Positions 1 through 8,465 of a DNA stretch of 35,875 nt are shown here, in pieces. The DNA is taken from the NCBI GenBank assembly GCA_910585445.1, contig CAJUEK010000018.1, positions 1-35,875 on the forward strand, written 5' to 3'. The translations under genes were made by a program, and so were the position numbers. Every line of letters begins with the position of its first letter. The stretch's first letter is position 1. Source of the stretch: an uncultured Bacteroidales bacterium. Its GTDB lineage: Bacteria > Bacteroidota > Bacteroidia > Bacteroidales > UBA932. Under the pieces are notes generated by a model. The model searched no databases, had not been told where the DNA came from, and saw only the letters and a list, made by a program, of their open reading frames with translations.

Positions 1-2
1 AT

Positions 3-560
3 AAAATTCATCAAATTGAAGCCTACTTTGTTGTCAGAGCAAAAAAGAATCTCGGGTACAAATCCATCCAATGGAAACGTAGGCTGCCTAGGAATGTGCT
101 TTCAGACGCAAGTGTACTTCTGACTGGATTCTATCCTAAACAATATTACCCAGAGCCACTTAGACTGGTTAGATATTGGGATGAAGAACAAGAACGAGAA
201 TTTACATTCATAACCAATGCGATGCATATATCTGCGCTGCAGGTTGCTGAACTTTATAAAAATCGTTGGCAGGTAGAGCTGTTTTTCAAATGGCTCAAGC
301 AGCACCTTAAAATCAAAAGATTTTGGGGAACTACAGAGAATGCTGTTCGAATACAGATATATGCTGCTATATGCGCTTACTGTTTGGTGGCAATCATTCA
401 ACACAATATGCAACTGGACAGAAGTACATATGAAGTGTTACAAATACTGAGCATCTCATTGACTGACAAGACTCATCTGAGAGACCTCTTTGATAAAACT
501 AAATTTCAAAATGACAAAGAACGATTCAGACCAAATGGGCCAAGTTTATTTAATTTTTAA
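3..560 (+). CDS. IS4-family DDE transposase, C-terminal part (5' end outside window)
   Basis: This is the C-terminal half of a cut-and-paste transposase. The frame is open from base 3, so the protein begins upstream of the window; the GTG at 96 is only an internal codon. The sequence YKNRWQVELFFKWLK (about 276-320) fits the IS4-family signature Y-x2-R-x3-E-x6-K exactly, and its Glu is the last residue of the DDE catalytic triad. The following stretch, with FWGTTENAVRIQIYAAI, is also usual for IS4-group enzymes in Bacteroidota. The visible part has no frameshift and ends normally at TAA, so the element may be intact. The first two catalytic Asp residues cannot be seen here. Confidence 0.85.
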   Translation, partial: KIHQIEAYFVVRAKKNLGYKSIQWKRRLPRNVLSDASVLLTGFYPKQYYPEPLRLVRYWDEEQEREFTFITNAMHISALQVAELYKNRWQVELFFKWLKQHLKIKRFWGTTENAVRIQIYAAICAYCLVAIIQHNMQLDRSTYEVLQILSISLTDKTHLRDLFDKTKFQNDKERFRPNGPSLFNF

Positions 561-563
561 TTC

Positions 564-582
564 GTCCCAATTTTAATGGGAC
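564..582. repeat. Short inverted repeat at the IS 3' end
   Basis: A 6-bp stem (GTCCCA/TGGGAC) encloses a 7-base AT loop, three bases after the transposase stop codon. It may be part of the terminal inverted repeat, or a hairpin that limits read-through out of the element. Confidence 0.4.
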
Positions 583-639
583 ACTAATGATACTAAGATA
601 TTTATTATTCCATTAAGCAGAAAAAACAAATGTTTTTCG

Positions 640-647
640 TAAGTTTG
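640..647 (+). promoter_or_regulatory. Putative -7 box (TAAGTTTG)
   Basis: The box matches the Bacteroidota -7 consensus TAnnTTTG and lies 26 bases before the ATG at 674. No clear -33 TTTG is seen at the usual spacing. It lies outside the inferred IS end, so the downstream gene seems to have its own promoter. Confidence 0.4.
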
Positions 648-673
648 TCCCCGCTATTAAAAAAACTGAAATT

Positions 674-1426
674 ATGAAAAAATTGCTTTTTTCTTTGGTT
701 GCGGCTGCCGTATGCATGCTGTCTGCACATTCCGCATTTGCTCAGGACATTATCCTGATGACGGACTCTGAGGTGATTGAGGCCACTGTCATTGAGATAA
801 ATGATGACCAGGTGGTTTATAAGGCTTATGATAATCCGGACGGTCCTGTATATAAGATGTCTGCTTCTAAAATATCCAAAATCACATTCGCCAATGGTAC
901 TGAGGAGGTTTTCGGGGAGTCAGTGGCATTTTCGCCTGTGTCGGCTGAGCCTGTTCCTTTCGGAAGGATGATTTATGAAAAAGGGGCGATTTATCTGGAC
1001 GGAAAGCAGCTTACTTACAGCGATATGCAGGCGTGCATGCCTCTTGACCTGTATAAGCAGGCCAGCGGAGGACTGAAGATGCGCAACAGCGGAAAGAAGC
1101 TCATGATTGCCGGCGGTGTCATCACGGGAGCCAGCATCATACTTATGGTTGCAGGGACCGCAGCAGCGGCAAACAATATTTATTATGGTGCTGACGGTTA
1201 TGCTTATGCTGAATTTTCTGCAGGAGCAGCTTTTGCTACCGTTACAGGTGCCGTTTGCATTTTCCCGGGAGTAGCCTGCCTGTCTGCCGGTATTCCTATC
1301 TATTGTGTAGGCCAGTCACGCGCAAAAAGGGCTTCTGCCACTTATAATTCCCGTGCTCAGGCCAACCAGCTTACTCTGAATGTCGGTGCTGCGAGAAACG
1401 GATTCGGACTTTATCTGGCCTTCTGA
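674..1426 (+). CDS. Secreted/membrane protein of unknown function
   Basis: This is a 250-residue protein of unknown role. Residues 1-23 are a clear signal peptide ending SAFA before QD. Residues 24 to about 82 follow a pattern common in exported Bacteroidota proteins: a repeated 'V-I-E-I-N-D-D-x-V-x-Y-K' strand, then 'NPDGPVYKM' and 'KITFANGTEEVF'. I recognise the pattern but know of no assigned function. A second part holds two hydrophobic stretches, near residues 143-166 and 178-212, which are Ala/Gly-rich and probably membrane-spanning. A short polar C-terminus ends in GLYLAF. The final aromatic Phe is like that of outer-membrane proteins, but two hydrophobic helices argue for the inner membrane. 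It sits alone between the IS end and valS. Confidence 0.75.
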   Translation: MKKLLFSLVAAAVCMLSAHSAFAQDIILMTDSEVIEATVIEINDDQVVYKAYDNPDGPVYKMSASKISKITFANGTEEVFGESVAFSPVSAEPVPFGRMIYEKGAIYLDGKQLTYSDMQACMPLDLYKQASGGLKMRNSGKKLMIAGGVITGASIILMVAGTAAAANNIYYGADGYAYAEFSAGAAFATVTGAVCIFPGVACLSAGIPIYCVGQSRAKRASATYNSRAQANQLTLNVGAARNGFGLYLAF

Positions 1427-1575
1427 CAGGAGGCAAATGAATGCCGGCGGCTTTGCTTCGGGAGTTCTCGGACGGTTTTAAGACAGTTTCCACTCCCAAA
1501 AGTTTCAAACGGCTTCTAAAAATAGTATATTTTACTCCGTACAATATACTTCCGCTCGGCAGAATCCAAATAAAA

Positions 1576-1608
1576 TTTGGTTCTGCTCTCGACTTATTCG
1601 TATATTTG
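1576..1608 (+). promoter_or_regulatory. Putative valS promoter (-33 TTTG, -7 TATATTTG)
   Basis: TTTG at 1576-1579 and TATATTTG at 1601-1608 are separated by 21 bases, the usual Bacteroidota -33/-7 arrangement. Transcription would start near 1613, leaving a leader of roughly 105 bases before the valS ATG at 1721. Confidence 0.55.
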
Positions 1609-1654
1609 CACGATTTTGCGCTTTTATGGCCCGGAATCGTGCATTTTTGTTTTT
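1608..1654 (+). terminator. Hairpin plus U-rich tract before valS
   Basis: GCACGATT (1608-1615) pairs fully with AATCGTGC (1635-1642). A T-rich run of about 12 bases follows directly, giving the look of an intrinsic terminator for transcripts coming from the 674-1426 gene. The 5' arm overlaps the predicted valS start site, so a transcript from the valS promoter would lack most of that arm. A second small hairpin, GCCATC-CGAA-GATGGC, lies at 1657-1672. Confidence 0.4.
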
Positions 1655-1720
1655 ATGCCATCCGAAGATGGCGTGAACGTATGCATATGCCTAAAGATTA
1701 ATTGTTAGAGTAAATATTTT

Positions 1721-4366
1721 ATGGAACTTCCAGCTAAGTACAATCCTTCGGAGACAGAAGACAAGTGGTATGCCTATTGGCTTGAGAACAAGTTTTTCCA
1801 TTCGGAACCTGATGAAAGGGAGCCTTATACGGTAGTGATACCGCCCCCTAATGTTACGGGAATCCTTCATATGGGTCATGTCCTTAACAACACTTTGAAT
1901 GACGTGCTTGTCCGCAAGGCGAGGATGGACGGCAAGAATGCATGCTGGGTTCCTGGCACGGACCACGCTTCAATCGCCACCGAGAGCAAGGTAGTTGCCA
2001 AGCTCAAGGCTGAGGGTATCAGCAAGGAAGACCTGACGCGTGAGGAGTTCCTCAAGCACGCCTGGGAGTGGAAAGAGAAACACGGAGGAATCATCCTGAA
2101 CCAGCTCAGAAAGCTCGGTGCGTCATGCGACTGGGACAGGACCAAGTTCACGATGGACCCAGACCTGAGCGATGCCGTGATAAGCACTTTCGTATATTTC
2201 TACAACAAGGGATATATTTACAGGGGAGTGCGCATGGTGAACTGGGACCCGATTGGACTTACGGCCGTAAGCGATGAGGAGGTAATCCACAGGGACACTG
2301 TCAGCAAGTTCTATCACCTGAGATACTTCATTTCTGACGGAAACGGCAAGCCGACCGACAAGTACATAATAATCGCGACAACACGTCCGGAGACTATTAT
2401 GGCCGATGCGGCAATTTGCATCAATCCGGAAGACGAAAGGTATCATTGGCTCAAAGGCAAGAAAGTCCTGATTCCTCTGATAAACAAGGAAATACCTGTT
2501 ATAGAGGACAGCTATGTCACAATGGACTTCGGTACGGGATGTCTCAAGGTCACTCCGGCTCATGACGTGAATGACTATGAGATAGGAATAAGGCATAACC
2601 TTCCTGTGCTTGACATCATTGATGACCATGGCCGTCTGAATGAAAAAGCTCAGATTCTCGTAGGTGAAGACCGTTTCGAAGCCCGCAAGAAGATTGCGCA
2701 GATGCTTGAGCAGGAAGGAAACCTTGAGAAAGTCGAGGATTATACTTCTCCTGTCGGCTATTCGGAGAGGACTAACGCCGTGATTGAGCCAAGGCTCTCG
2801 ATGCAGTGGTTCCTGAAGATGGGCGAGCTTGCAAAGGATGCGCTGGAGTCCGTGGAAAGCGGAAAAGTGCGCCTTATTCCAGACAAATACCGCAATACAT
2901 ACCGCCATTGGATGGAGAATGTGCGTGACTGGTGCATCTCCCGTCAGCTCTGGTGGGGACAGCGTATCCCTGCATATTATCTGCCTGACGGAAAAGTTGT
3001 GGTGGCTCAGACGCCTCAGGAGGCTCTTGAAGAAGCCAGGAAGCTGATGCCTTCTATAACTGCAGATGAACTGCGTCAGGACGATGATGTGCTTGACACA
3101 TGGTTCTCGTCATGGCTGTGGCCTATATCCGTGTTTGACGCCAACAAGGCAGGTCATCCTGATGCAGAGCCTAATAAGGACCTCGCATACTATTATCCTA
3201 CAAATGACTTGGTTACGGGACCGGATATCCTTTTCTTCTGGGTTGCCAGAATGATTATGGCCGGAAACGAGTTCATGAATGATGTGCCGTTCCGCAATGT
3301 ATATCTTACGGGCATAGTAAGGGACAAGCTGGGCCGCAAGATGTCCAAGACCCTCGGAAACTCTCCTGACCCTCTTGACCTCATCGCCAAATATGGAGCT
3401 GATGCGGTGCGCTTGGGAATGCTTCTTTGCAGTTCAGCGGGAAGCGACATTCTGTATGACGAGTCCCAGATTGAGCAGGGCAGGAATTTCAACAACAAGG
3501 TATGGAATGCCTTCCGCCTTGTGACCGGATGGAATGTTGACGGTGCCGCAGTTCAGCCTGAGGCTTCTGCCGTGGCTGTAAGGTGGTTCAATGCCAAACT
3601 GTCACAGGCCATAGAGACGGTGGAGGACCATTTCTCGAAATTCCGTATCTCCGATGCGCTGATGACTATATACAAGTTGTTCTGGGATGATTTCTGCGCA
3701 TGGTATCTTGAAGCCGTGAAGCCGGCATACGGGGCAGGCATTGATGCGGCCACATATGAGGCGACTGTCGGATTCTTTGACGCTCTGCTTAAGATGATTC
3801 ATCCGGTGATGCCGTTCATCACTGAGGAACTCTGGCAGAATATGGCTGAAAGGAAAGAAGGGGAGACCATAATGAACCAGCGCTATCCTCAGTCAGCAGG
3901 CTATGACGCCGCCTTGATTTCTGATTTTGCCATGGCTTGCGAGGCGGTGGCAGGTGTGCGCAACATACGCCAGCAGAAGAACATCTCTCCAAAGGAGACT
4001 CTTGAACTTATGATGAAGGGAGCTTTCCCAGCATCGGTTATTTCGGTAATCGTGAAACTGGCTAATGTTTCTGTCGCTAAGGCTGAGGGAGACATGTCTG
4101 CTGCGCAGCGTTTCATGGTGGGTATCGTGGAAATGTTCGTTCCGATGAAAGGACTGGTCAACGTTGATGAAGAGGTCAAGAAGCTTGAGGCTGATCTGGC
4201 TTATTACAGGAATTTCCTTGCTTCCGTCCGCAAGAAGCTCTCCAACGAGCGCTTTGTGGCCAATGCTCCTGAGGCCGTGGTTGCTGTGGAGCGTAAGAAG
4301 GAGGCCGATTCGCTTTCAAAGATAGAAAGTATAGAGGCTTCTCTCAATGCTTTGAGAAATAGTTGA
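1721..4366 (+). CDS. valS: Valyl-tRNA synthetase
   Basis: This class I aminoacyl-tRNA synthetase charges tRNA-Val in the cytoplasm. Its 881 residues match the usual ValRS length. The HIGH motif appears as HMGH at residues 50-53, after the conserved PPPNVTG. The CP1 editing domain lies at roughly 200-340, with 'IIATTRPETIMADAAI' and 'GCLKVTPAHDVNDYEIG'. The catalytic lysine loop is KMSKT at 540-544, followed by LGNSPDPLDLI. The anticodon-binding helical domain covers about 600-760. The last 65 residues form the charged coiled-coil arm typical of ValRS (from 'DEEVKKLEADLAYYRNFL'). The start is ATG at 1721, since the conserved N-terminus (YNPSETEDKWYAYW) begins at once. It is the first gene of a plus-strand run reaching 9575. 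No T-box was found. Confidence 0.98.
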   Translation: MELPAKYNPSETEDKWYAYWLENKFFHSEPDEREPYTVVIPPPNVTGILHMGHVLNNTLNDVLVRKARMDGKNACWVPGTDHASIATESKVVAKLKAEGISKEDLTREEFLKHAWEWKEKHGGIILNQLRKLGASCDWDRTKFTMDPDLSDAVISTFVYFYNKGYIYRGVRMVNWDPIGLTAVSDEEVIHRDTVSKFYHLRYFISDGNGKPTDKYIIIATTRPETIMADAAICINPEDERYHWLKGKKVLIPLINKEIPVIEDSYVTMDFGTGCLKVTPAHDVNDYEIGIRHNLPVLDIIDDHGRLNEKAQILVGEDRFEARKKIAQMLEQEGNLEKVEDYTSPVGYSERTNAVIEPRLSMQWFLKMGELAKDALESVESGKVRLIPDKYRNTYRHWMENVRDWCISRQLWWGQRIPAYYLPDGKVVVAQTPQEALEEARKLMPSITADELRQDDDVLDTWFSSWLWPISVFDANKAGHPDAEPNKDLAYYYPTNDLVTGPDILFFWVARMIMAGNEFMNDVPFRNVYLTGIVRDKLGRKMSKTLGNSPDPLDLIAKYGADAVRLGMLLCSSAGSDILYDESQIEQGRNFNNKVWNAFRLVTGWNVDGAAVQPEASAVAVRWFNAKLSQAIETVEDHFSKFRISDALMTIYKLFWDDFCAWYLEAVKPAYGAGIDAATYEATVGFFDALLKMIHPVMPFITEELWQNMAERKEGETIMNQRYPQSAGYDAALISDFAMACEAVAGVRNIRQQKNISPKETLELMMKGAFPASVISVIVKLANVSVAKAEGDMSAAQRFMVGIVEMFVPMKGLVNVDEEVKKLEADLAYYRNFLASVRKKLSNERFVANAPEAVVAVERKKEADSLSKIESIEASLNALRNS

Positions 4367-4402
4367 TAAAACATTATAGTTTGATATTGTAACTTTTTTG
4401 TT

Positions 4403-4825
4403 ATGATAAAATCGGAGCTTGAGATAGACGTCAGGTATTATGAAACGGACCAGATGGGCATTGTCCATCACTCCAATTATATAAGGTATTTCGAATGCGG
4501 CCGTTCTGACATGATGGCCAAGGCCGGGATTCCGATTGACAAGATTGAGGCAGCCGGTGTAGTGCTGCCTGTAATCTCCGTGGAGTGCAGGTACAGGATG
4601 CCGGCAAAGATGGGAGACCGCATCAAGGTGGTGACCATGATAGATAAGGTGCCTATGGCAAAGCTGGTCATCCGCAATGAGATTTACGGGCCTTCCGGCA
4701 GCCTGCTCTGTGAGGGAAAGGTTGTGCTCGGATTCCTTGACGGGCAGACTCGCAGGCCTGTCCGTTGTCCGGAGATGCTCGTGAAAGTTTTTGAAGAGAG
4801 ACTGTGTGAACATATTAATGACTGA
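4403..4825 (+). CDS. Acyl-CoA thioesterase, YbgC/4HBT hotdog family
   Basis: This single-domain hotdog-fold thioesterase (140 residues, usual length) should hydrolyse acyl-CoA or acyl-ACP thioesters in the cytoplasm. The N-terminal sequence 'RYYETDQMGIVHHSNYIRYF' (residues 11-30) is the family signature, and Asp16 stands at the active-site position of 4-hydroxybenzoyl-CoA thioesterases. Such proteins work as tetramers. It lies 36 bp after valS and two bases before the ABC-F gene, so it is almost certainly co-transcribed with them. The true substrate cannot be told from sequence; many Bacteroidota homologues have none assigned. Confidence 0.9.
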   Translation: MIKSELEIDVRYYETDQMGIVHHSNYIRYFECGRSDMMAKAGIPIDKIEAAGVVLPVISVECRYRMPAKMGDRIKVVTMIDKVPMAKLVIRNEIYGPSGSLLCEGKVVLGFLDGQTRRPVRCPEMLVKVFEERLCEHIND

Positions 4826-4827
4826 AT

Positions 4828-6765
4828 ATGATATCTGTTAATAATCTTGTTGTCGCCTATGGTGGATTCACTTTGCTGAATGACGTGAATTTCCATATAA
4901 GCGAGAATGACAAGATCGGCCTGGTGGGGAAGAACGGTGCCGGCAAATCCACGATACTGAAGCTGATATGCGGGCTGCAGAGTCCGACTTCAGGACAGGT
5001 TGCCGTGCCGAATGGTGTGAAGATAGGGTATCTTCCGCAGATAATGGAGCATCACAGGGGAAAGAGCGTCATTGACGAGGCGATGACTGCCTTTGCTGAC
5101 CTGTTTTCGCTTGAGGATGAGCTGGAGAATATCGCGGCCGAGCTTGCCATCAGGCAGGATTATGAAAGCAAGGAGTATCAGGATCTCATAATAAGAATGA
5201 ATGAGGTCAATGATGCCCTGACATATAACCGTTCTGACAATCCGCGTGTGATGGCAGAAAAGACCCTCATCGGCCTGGGATTCCGTTACGATGAGCTTGA
5301 GAGGCCGACTGAGACTTTCAGCCAGGGATGGAACATGCGTATCGAGCTTGCCAAGATTCTGCTTTCCAAGCCGGACGTGCTCCTGCTGGACGAGCCTACT
5401 AACCACCTTGACATAGAGTCTATCGAGTGGCTTGAAGGCTATCTGAAGGATTACCGCGGTTCGCTTGTGCTGATTTCACACGACAGGAAGTTCCTGGACA
5501 ATGTGACCGGACGCACTGTGGAGATAATGCTCGGCCGCATCCATGATTATAAGGTGCCGTACAGCAAGTATCTGGAACTGCGCAAGGAGCGCATAGCACA
5601 GCAGCAGGCTGCATATGAGAACCAGCAGAGGATGATTGAGAAAACTGAGGAGTTCATAGAACGCTTCCGCTACAAGCCTTCCAAATCCAACCAGGTTCAG
5701 TCACGCGTGAAGCAGCTTGAGAAGCTCGAGAGGATAGAGGTTGACATTGAGGACAAGTCTTCGCTTGCAGTCAAGTTCCCTCCGGCCCCGCGTTCAGGGG
5801 ACATTGCATACAAGGCTGTGGACATGACTGTCGGATATGATGGCAAAGCTGTATTTTCTGACGCTCAGATTGAGGTGCGCAGAGGAGAGAAAGTCGCTCT
5901 TGTGGGCAGGAACGGCGAGGGAAAGACAACCCTGATGAGGGTCATCATGGGAGAGCTGGAGCAGATGTCCGGGGAGTCCAGGCCCGGGTATAATGTCCAG
6001 ATTGGATATTATGCGCAGAATCAGGAGGATATACTCGACAAGAATGACACTGTATTCGAGACATTGGACCGTATTGCAGTGGGTGATGTGCGCCTGAAGC
6101 TGAGGGACATTCTCGGTGCCTTCCTTTTCAAGGGGGAGGACGTGGACAAGAAGGTCGCTGTGCTGAGCGGAGGTGAAAGGGCGCGTCTTGCCATGGCCAA
6201 GCTAATGCTCAAGCCATACAATTTCCTGGCTCTCGACGAGCCTACGAACCATATGGACATACGTTCAAAGGACATACTCAAGCAGGCGCTGAAGGTTTAT
6301 GACGGCACTTTGATTGTCGTTTCTCATGACAGGGACTTCCTCGACGGGCTTGTTGACAAGCTTTACGAGTTCCGTGACGGAAAGGTGCGTGAACATCTCG
6401 GTGGAGTGCAGGAGTTCCTTGAAAGACGGCGCATTGAGAACCTGAGCGAGCTTGAAAGGCATTATCATACCGAAACCCAGACGCGTTCAGATGACCAGGT
6501 GCAGAAGAAGGCCGAGGCGCAGCAGGAGTATCAGGCAAAGAAGTTTGTTTCCAAGGAGGAGCGCAAGGTACGCAACCGTATCGCGTTCCTGGAGAAAGGG
6601 ATAGGAGAGGTGGAAGCCAAGATGAAGGAAATCGAGTCTGTGCTTGCTGACCCGGGCCCTGACGATGACATAATGGAGCTTACACGGAGCTATCTCGAGC
6701 ACAAGCGGGAGCTGGACCTCAAGACTGAGGAATGGGCTGGGCTTCTGGAAAGCATAGGTGAATGA
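4828..6765 (+). CDS. ABC-F family ATPase (Uup/EttA-like)
   Basis: This soluble protein carries two ATP-binding cassettes and no membrane segments, which defines the ABC-F family of ribosome-associated translation factors. Cassette 1 has Walker A GKNGAGKST (34-42), a relaxed signature FSQGWNMR, and Walker B LLLDEPTNHLD near 186-196. An interdomain linker rich in charged residues covers about 240-320 ('YENQQRMIEKTEEFIERFR'), the P-site tRNA interaction motif region. Cassette 2 has Walker A GRNGEGKTT near 360 and signature LSGGERARLAMAKL with Walker B FLALDEPTNHMD near 470. The last 100 residues are a Lys/Glu-rich coiled coil, as in Uup. At 645 residues it is closer to Uup or YheS than to the 555-residue EttA. 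A resistance role is possible in ABC-F proteins, but nothing here suggests it. Confidence 0.93.
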   Translation: MISVNNLVVAYGGFTLLNDVNFHISENDKIGLVGKNGAGKSTILKLICGLQSPTSGQVAVPNGVKIGYLPQIMEHHRGKSVIDEAMTAFADLFSLEDELENIAAELAIRQDYESKEYQDLIIRMNEVNDALTYNRSDNPRVMAEKTLIGLGFRYDELERPTETFSQGWNMRIELAKILLSKPDVLLLDEPTNHLDIESIEWLEGYLKDYRGSLVLISHDRKFLDNVTGRTVEIMLGRIHDYKVPYSKYLELRKERIAQQQAAYENQQRMIEKTEEFIERFRYKPSKSNQVQSRVKQLEKLERIEVDIEDKSSLAVKFPPAPRSGDIAYKAVDMTVGYDGKAVFSDAQIEVRRGEKVALVGRNGEGKTTLMRVIMGELEQMSGESRPGYNVQIGYYAQNQEDILDKNDTVFETLDRIAVGDVRLKLRDILGAFLFKGEDVDKKVAVLSGGERARLAMAKLMLKPYNFLALDEPTNHMDIRSKDILKQALKVYDGTLIVVSHDRDFLDGLVDKLYEFRDGKVREHLGGVQEFLERRRIENLSELERHYHTETQTRSDDQVQKKAEAQQEYQAKKFVSKEERKVRNRIAFLEKGIGEVEAKMKEIESVLADPGPDDDIMELTRSYLEHKRELDLKTEEWAGLLESIGE

Positions 6766-6780
6766 TTTAAATGAAATAAT

Positions 6781-7530
6781 ATGGAAGAATCTAAAACTCA
6801 ATATCTGTTCGGCATGCATCCTGTCATGGAAGCAGTCAAGACAGGCAAAAAGCTTGAGAAAGTATTGTTCAAGCAAGGACTTGAAGGGCCTCAGTTCAGA
6901 GAACTGATGGAACTTCTGAAAATCAGGGAGATACCGTTCCAGTTCGTTCCTGTCGAGAAATTGAACAGGAGCGTAAGGGGAGCGCACCAGGGTGTTCTCG
7001 CCTATATATCCCAGATTGATTATGTTGACCTTGAGCAGCTTGTGAATGATGCCCTGGGCATGTCGGAGAATCCTGTGCTTATGATACTTGACGGGGTCAG
7101 CGATGTGCGTAACCTCGGTGCGATAGCGAGAAGTCTCGAATGCGCGGGCGGACATGGAATAATAGTGCCTGCGAAGGGAGGGGCGGCCATAAATGCAGAA
7201 GCGATAAAGTCTTCGGCAGGTGCCCTCATGAGGATAGACGCGTGCAAGGTGCCCAATTTGCGTGTGGCCGCATATTATCTTAAGCAGAGTGGATTCCGTC
7301 TGATTGCGGCTACGGAGAAAGTTGACAGGAAGATTTATGATGTTGACATGACAGGCCCTTGCGCTATAATCATGGGTTCTGAAGGCAAGGGCATATCGAA
7401 GGCCATGCTGGATCTTGCTGACGACAAGGCGGCGATTCCTATGGCAGGTGAGATATCTTCACTCAATGTGGCTGCTGCATCTACTGTGATGCTTTATGAA
7501 GCTGTGAGACAGAGACTTGCAAAACAATAG
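6781..7530 (+). CDS. rlmB: 23S rRNA 2'-O-ribose methyltransferase, SpoU family (RlmB-like)
   Basis: This SPOUT-class enzyme uses S-adenosylmethionine to methylate a ribose 2'-OH in 23S rRNA (G2251 for RlmB). Residues 1-80 form the small RNA-substrate-binding domain ('YLFGMHPVMEAVKTGKKLEKV'). The catalytic trefoil-knot domain carries motif 1 with the conserved Arg ('ILDGVSDVRNLGAIARS', about 102-118). Motif 2 is 'IIMGSEGKGISKAML' near 197-211, and motif 3 is 'SSLNVAAASTVMLYEAVRQR' at the C-terminus. The 249-residue length is usual. It begins 15 bp after the ABC-F gene, so a whole translation-linked group (valS, abcF, rlmB) is probably co-transcribed. TrmH-type tRNA methylation is the alternative, but the N-terminal domain favours RlmB. 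Confidence 0.92.
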   Translation: MEESKTQYLFGMHPVMEAVKTGKKLEKVLFKQGLEGPQFRELMELLKIREIPFQFVPVEKLNRSVRGAHQGVLAYISQIDYVDLEQLVNDALGMSENPVLMILDGVSDVRNLGAIARSLECAGGHGIIVPAKGGAAINAEAIKSSAGALMRIDACKVPNLRVAAYYLKQSGFRLIAATEKVDRKIYDVDMTGPCAIIMGSEGKGISKAMLDLADDKAAIPMAGEISSLNVAAASTVMLYEAVRQRLAKQ

Positions 7531-7538
7531 GGAGGAAT

Positions 7539-8462
7539 ATGACCATGGGAAAAATTCATATGTTGTCACTCCTTCTGCTGTTTTGGGGATTTTCTGCTTC
7601 TGCGCAGCCTAATCTTGTGCAGCACAAGGAATATGAGAGTTTCAAGACTGTAAATGTTTCGGACAAGTTCACCGTAAGGCTGAGGAATGCTCCTGACTAT
7701 TCTGTCAAGATTACTTCCGACGAGAGGATTTCTCCTTACGTTCAGGCTTATGTCAAGAACGGCACTCTTTATCTTGTTCTCGATGAGAAGAACTATACTC
7801 CGGAGCTGAAGAAACAGCTCAGGCAGAAGAGAGCGGCTGAGCCAGTGCTTGAAGCAGAGGTTTTTATGCCGACTCTCAGTGCGATGGTGCTCAAGGATAA
7901 GGCTGTTTTGTCGCATTGTGACAGGTTTCATGCGGGCACGTTCGCCCTTACTGTCTCGGACAATGCCAAGGTGGCCCAGTTCAGGCTTGACTGCTCAACA
8001 GCAGAGCTTGATTTTGCCAAAAGCGCCTGGGCTTCAGCCGAAGTCAACGCTTCGGAGAAACTTTATGTCAATGCCTCCAATTCATCTGACGTGACCCTGA
8101 TGCAGAACGGCGGTGTTGTCTTTGTTGATGCGTCCGGCTCTTCTTCTGTCAAGGTCAAGGGCAGCATGGCCGAGGCTGATGTCTATGCAGCGAACAGCAG
8201 CGAGGTAACAATGATGGGAACGGCCTCTGTTCTTAAGGTAAAGGCTACCGGCGTTTCAAGGACTGACGCGGAGCAGCTGGAGACAAGGGAGGGAGATGTT
8301 GAGCAGGCTGGTTCTTCCAAGTGCCATGTAAATGTTACTGACCATCTGAAAGTGTCCCTTACAGGTGGCTCCATGCTTACTTTCAAGAGAAAACCGGCCA
8401 TTGAGGTTGACAGGATAGTAGGCTCTACGCTGATAAAGGCTGACGACCCTAAGAGGAAATAG
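7539..8462 (+). CDS. Exported GIN-domain (DUF2807) protein
   Basis: This exported beta-solenoid protein has no proven biochemical role. A hydrophobic signal (MLSLLLLFWGFSASAQ) lies near residues 8-23. The rest shows the alternating short strands of the GIN/DUF2807 fold: 'FKTVNVSDKFTVRLRNAPDYSVKI' first, then Asn/Ser/Ala-rich repeats such as 'LYVNASNSSDVTLMQNGGVVFVDASGSSSVKV'. The family is widespread in Bacteroidota, and databases name it a putative auto-transporter adhesin head, a label without experimental backing. GGAGGA at 7531-7536 is an unusually good Shine-Dalgarno match for this phylum, but it is very near the first ATG (7539). ATG 7545 is therefore an equally likely start. It is 8 bp after rlmB and 3 bp before the dipeptidase. 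Confidence 0.85.
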   Translation: MTMGKIHMLSLLLLFWGFSASAQPNLVQHKEYESFKTVNVSDKFTVRLRNAPDYSVKITSDERISPYVQAYVKNGTLYLVLDEKNYTPELKKQLRQKRAAEPVLEAEVFMPTLSAMVLKDKAVLSHCDRFHAGTFALTVSDNAKVAQFRLDCSTAELDFAKSAWASAEVNASEKLYVNASNSSDVTLMQNGGVVFVDASGSSSVKVKGSMAEADVYAANSSEVTMMGTASVLKVKATGVSRTDAEQLETREGDVEQAGSSKCHVNVTDHLKVSLTGGSMLTFKRKPAIEVDRIVGSTLIKADDPKRK

Positions 8463-8465
8463 GGT

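Larger units (their letters stand above)
1..590 (+). mobile_element. 3' end of an IS4-family insertion sequence
   Basis: The open frame of an IS4-type transposase enters from the left edge and ends at 560. Just after it, 564-582 form an inverted repeat (GTCCCA, 7-base loop, TGGGAC) followed by ACACTAATGA. I infer that this is the right terminal inverted repeat, with the element ending near 585-590. The left end lies outside the window, so neither the matching repeat nor a target-site duplication can be confirmed. Confidence 0.6.

Noticed and set aside
1441..1701. Possible 86-codon gene between the secreted-protein gene and valS
   Set aside because: It contains a good promoter and a terminator-like hairpin and has no protein-like pattern; it is better read as the valS leader region.
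1608..1720. T-box riboswitch before valS
   Set aside because: No T-box core sequence or specifier loop could be found; the hairpins are simple and the leader is too short.
2123..2908. Long open frame (261 codons) antisense to valS
   Set aside because: It lies fully within valS, shows no recognisable domain, and its composition follows the codon pattern of the opposite strand.
6487..7155. 222-codon minus-strand frame across the ABC-F/rlmB junction
   Set aside because: It is a shadow of two well-supported genes on the other strand, without any recognised domain.
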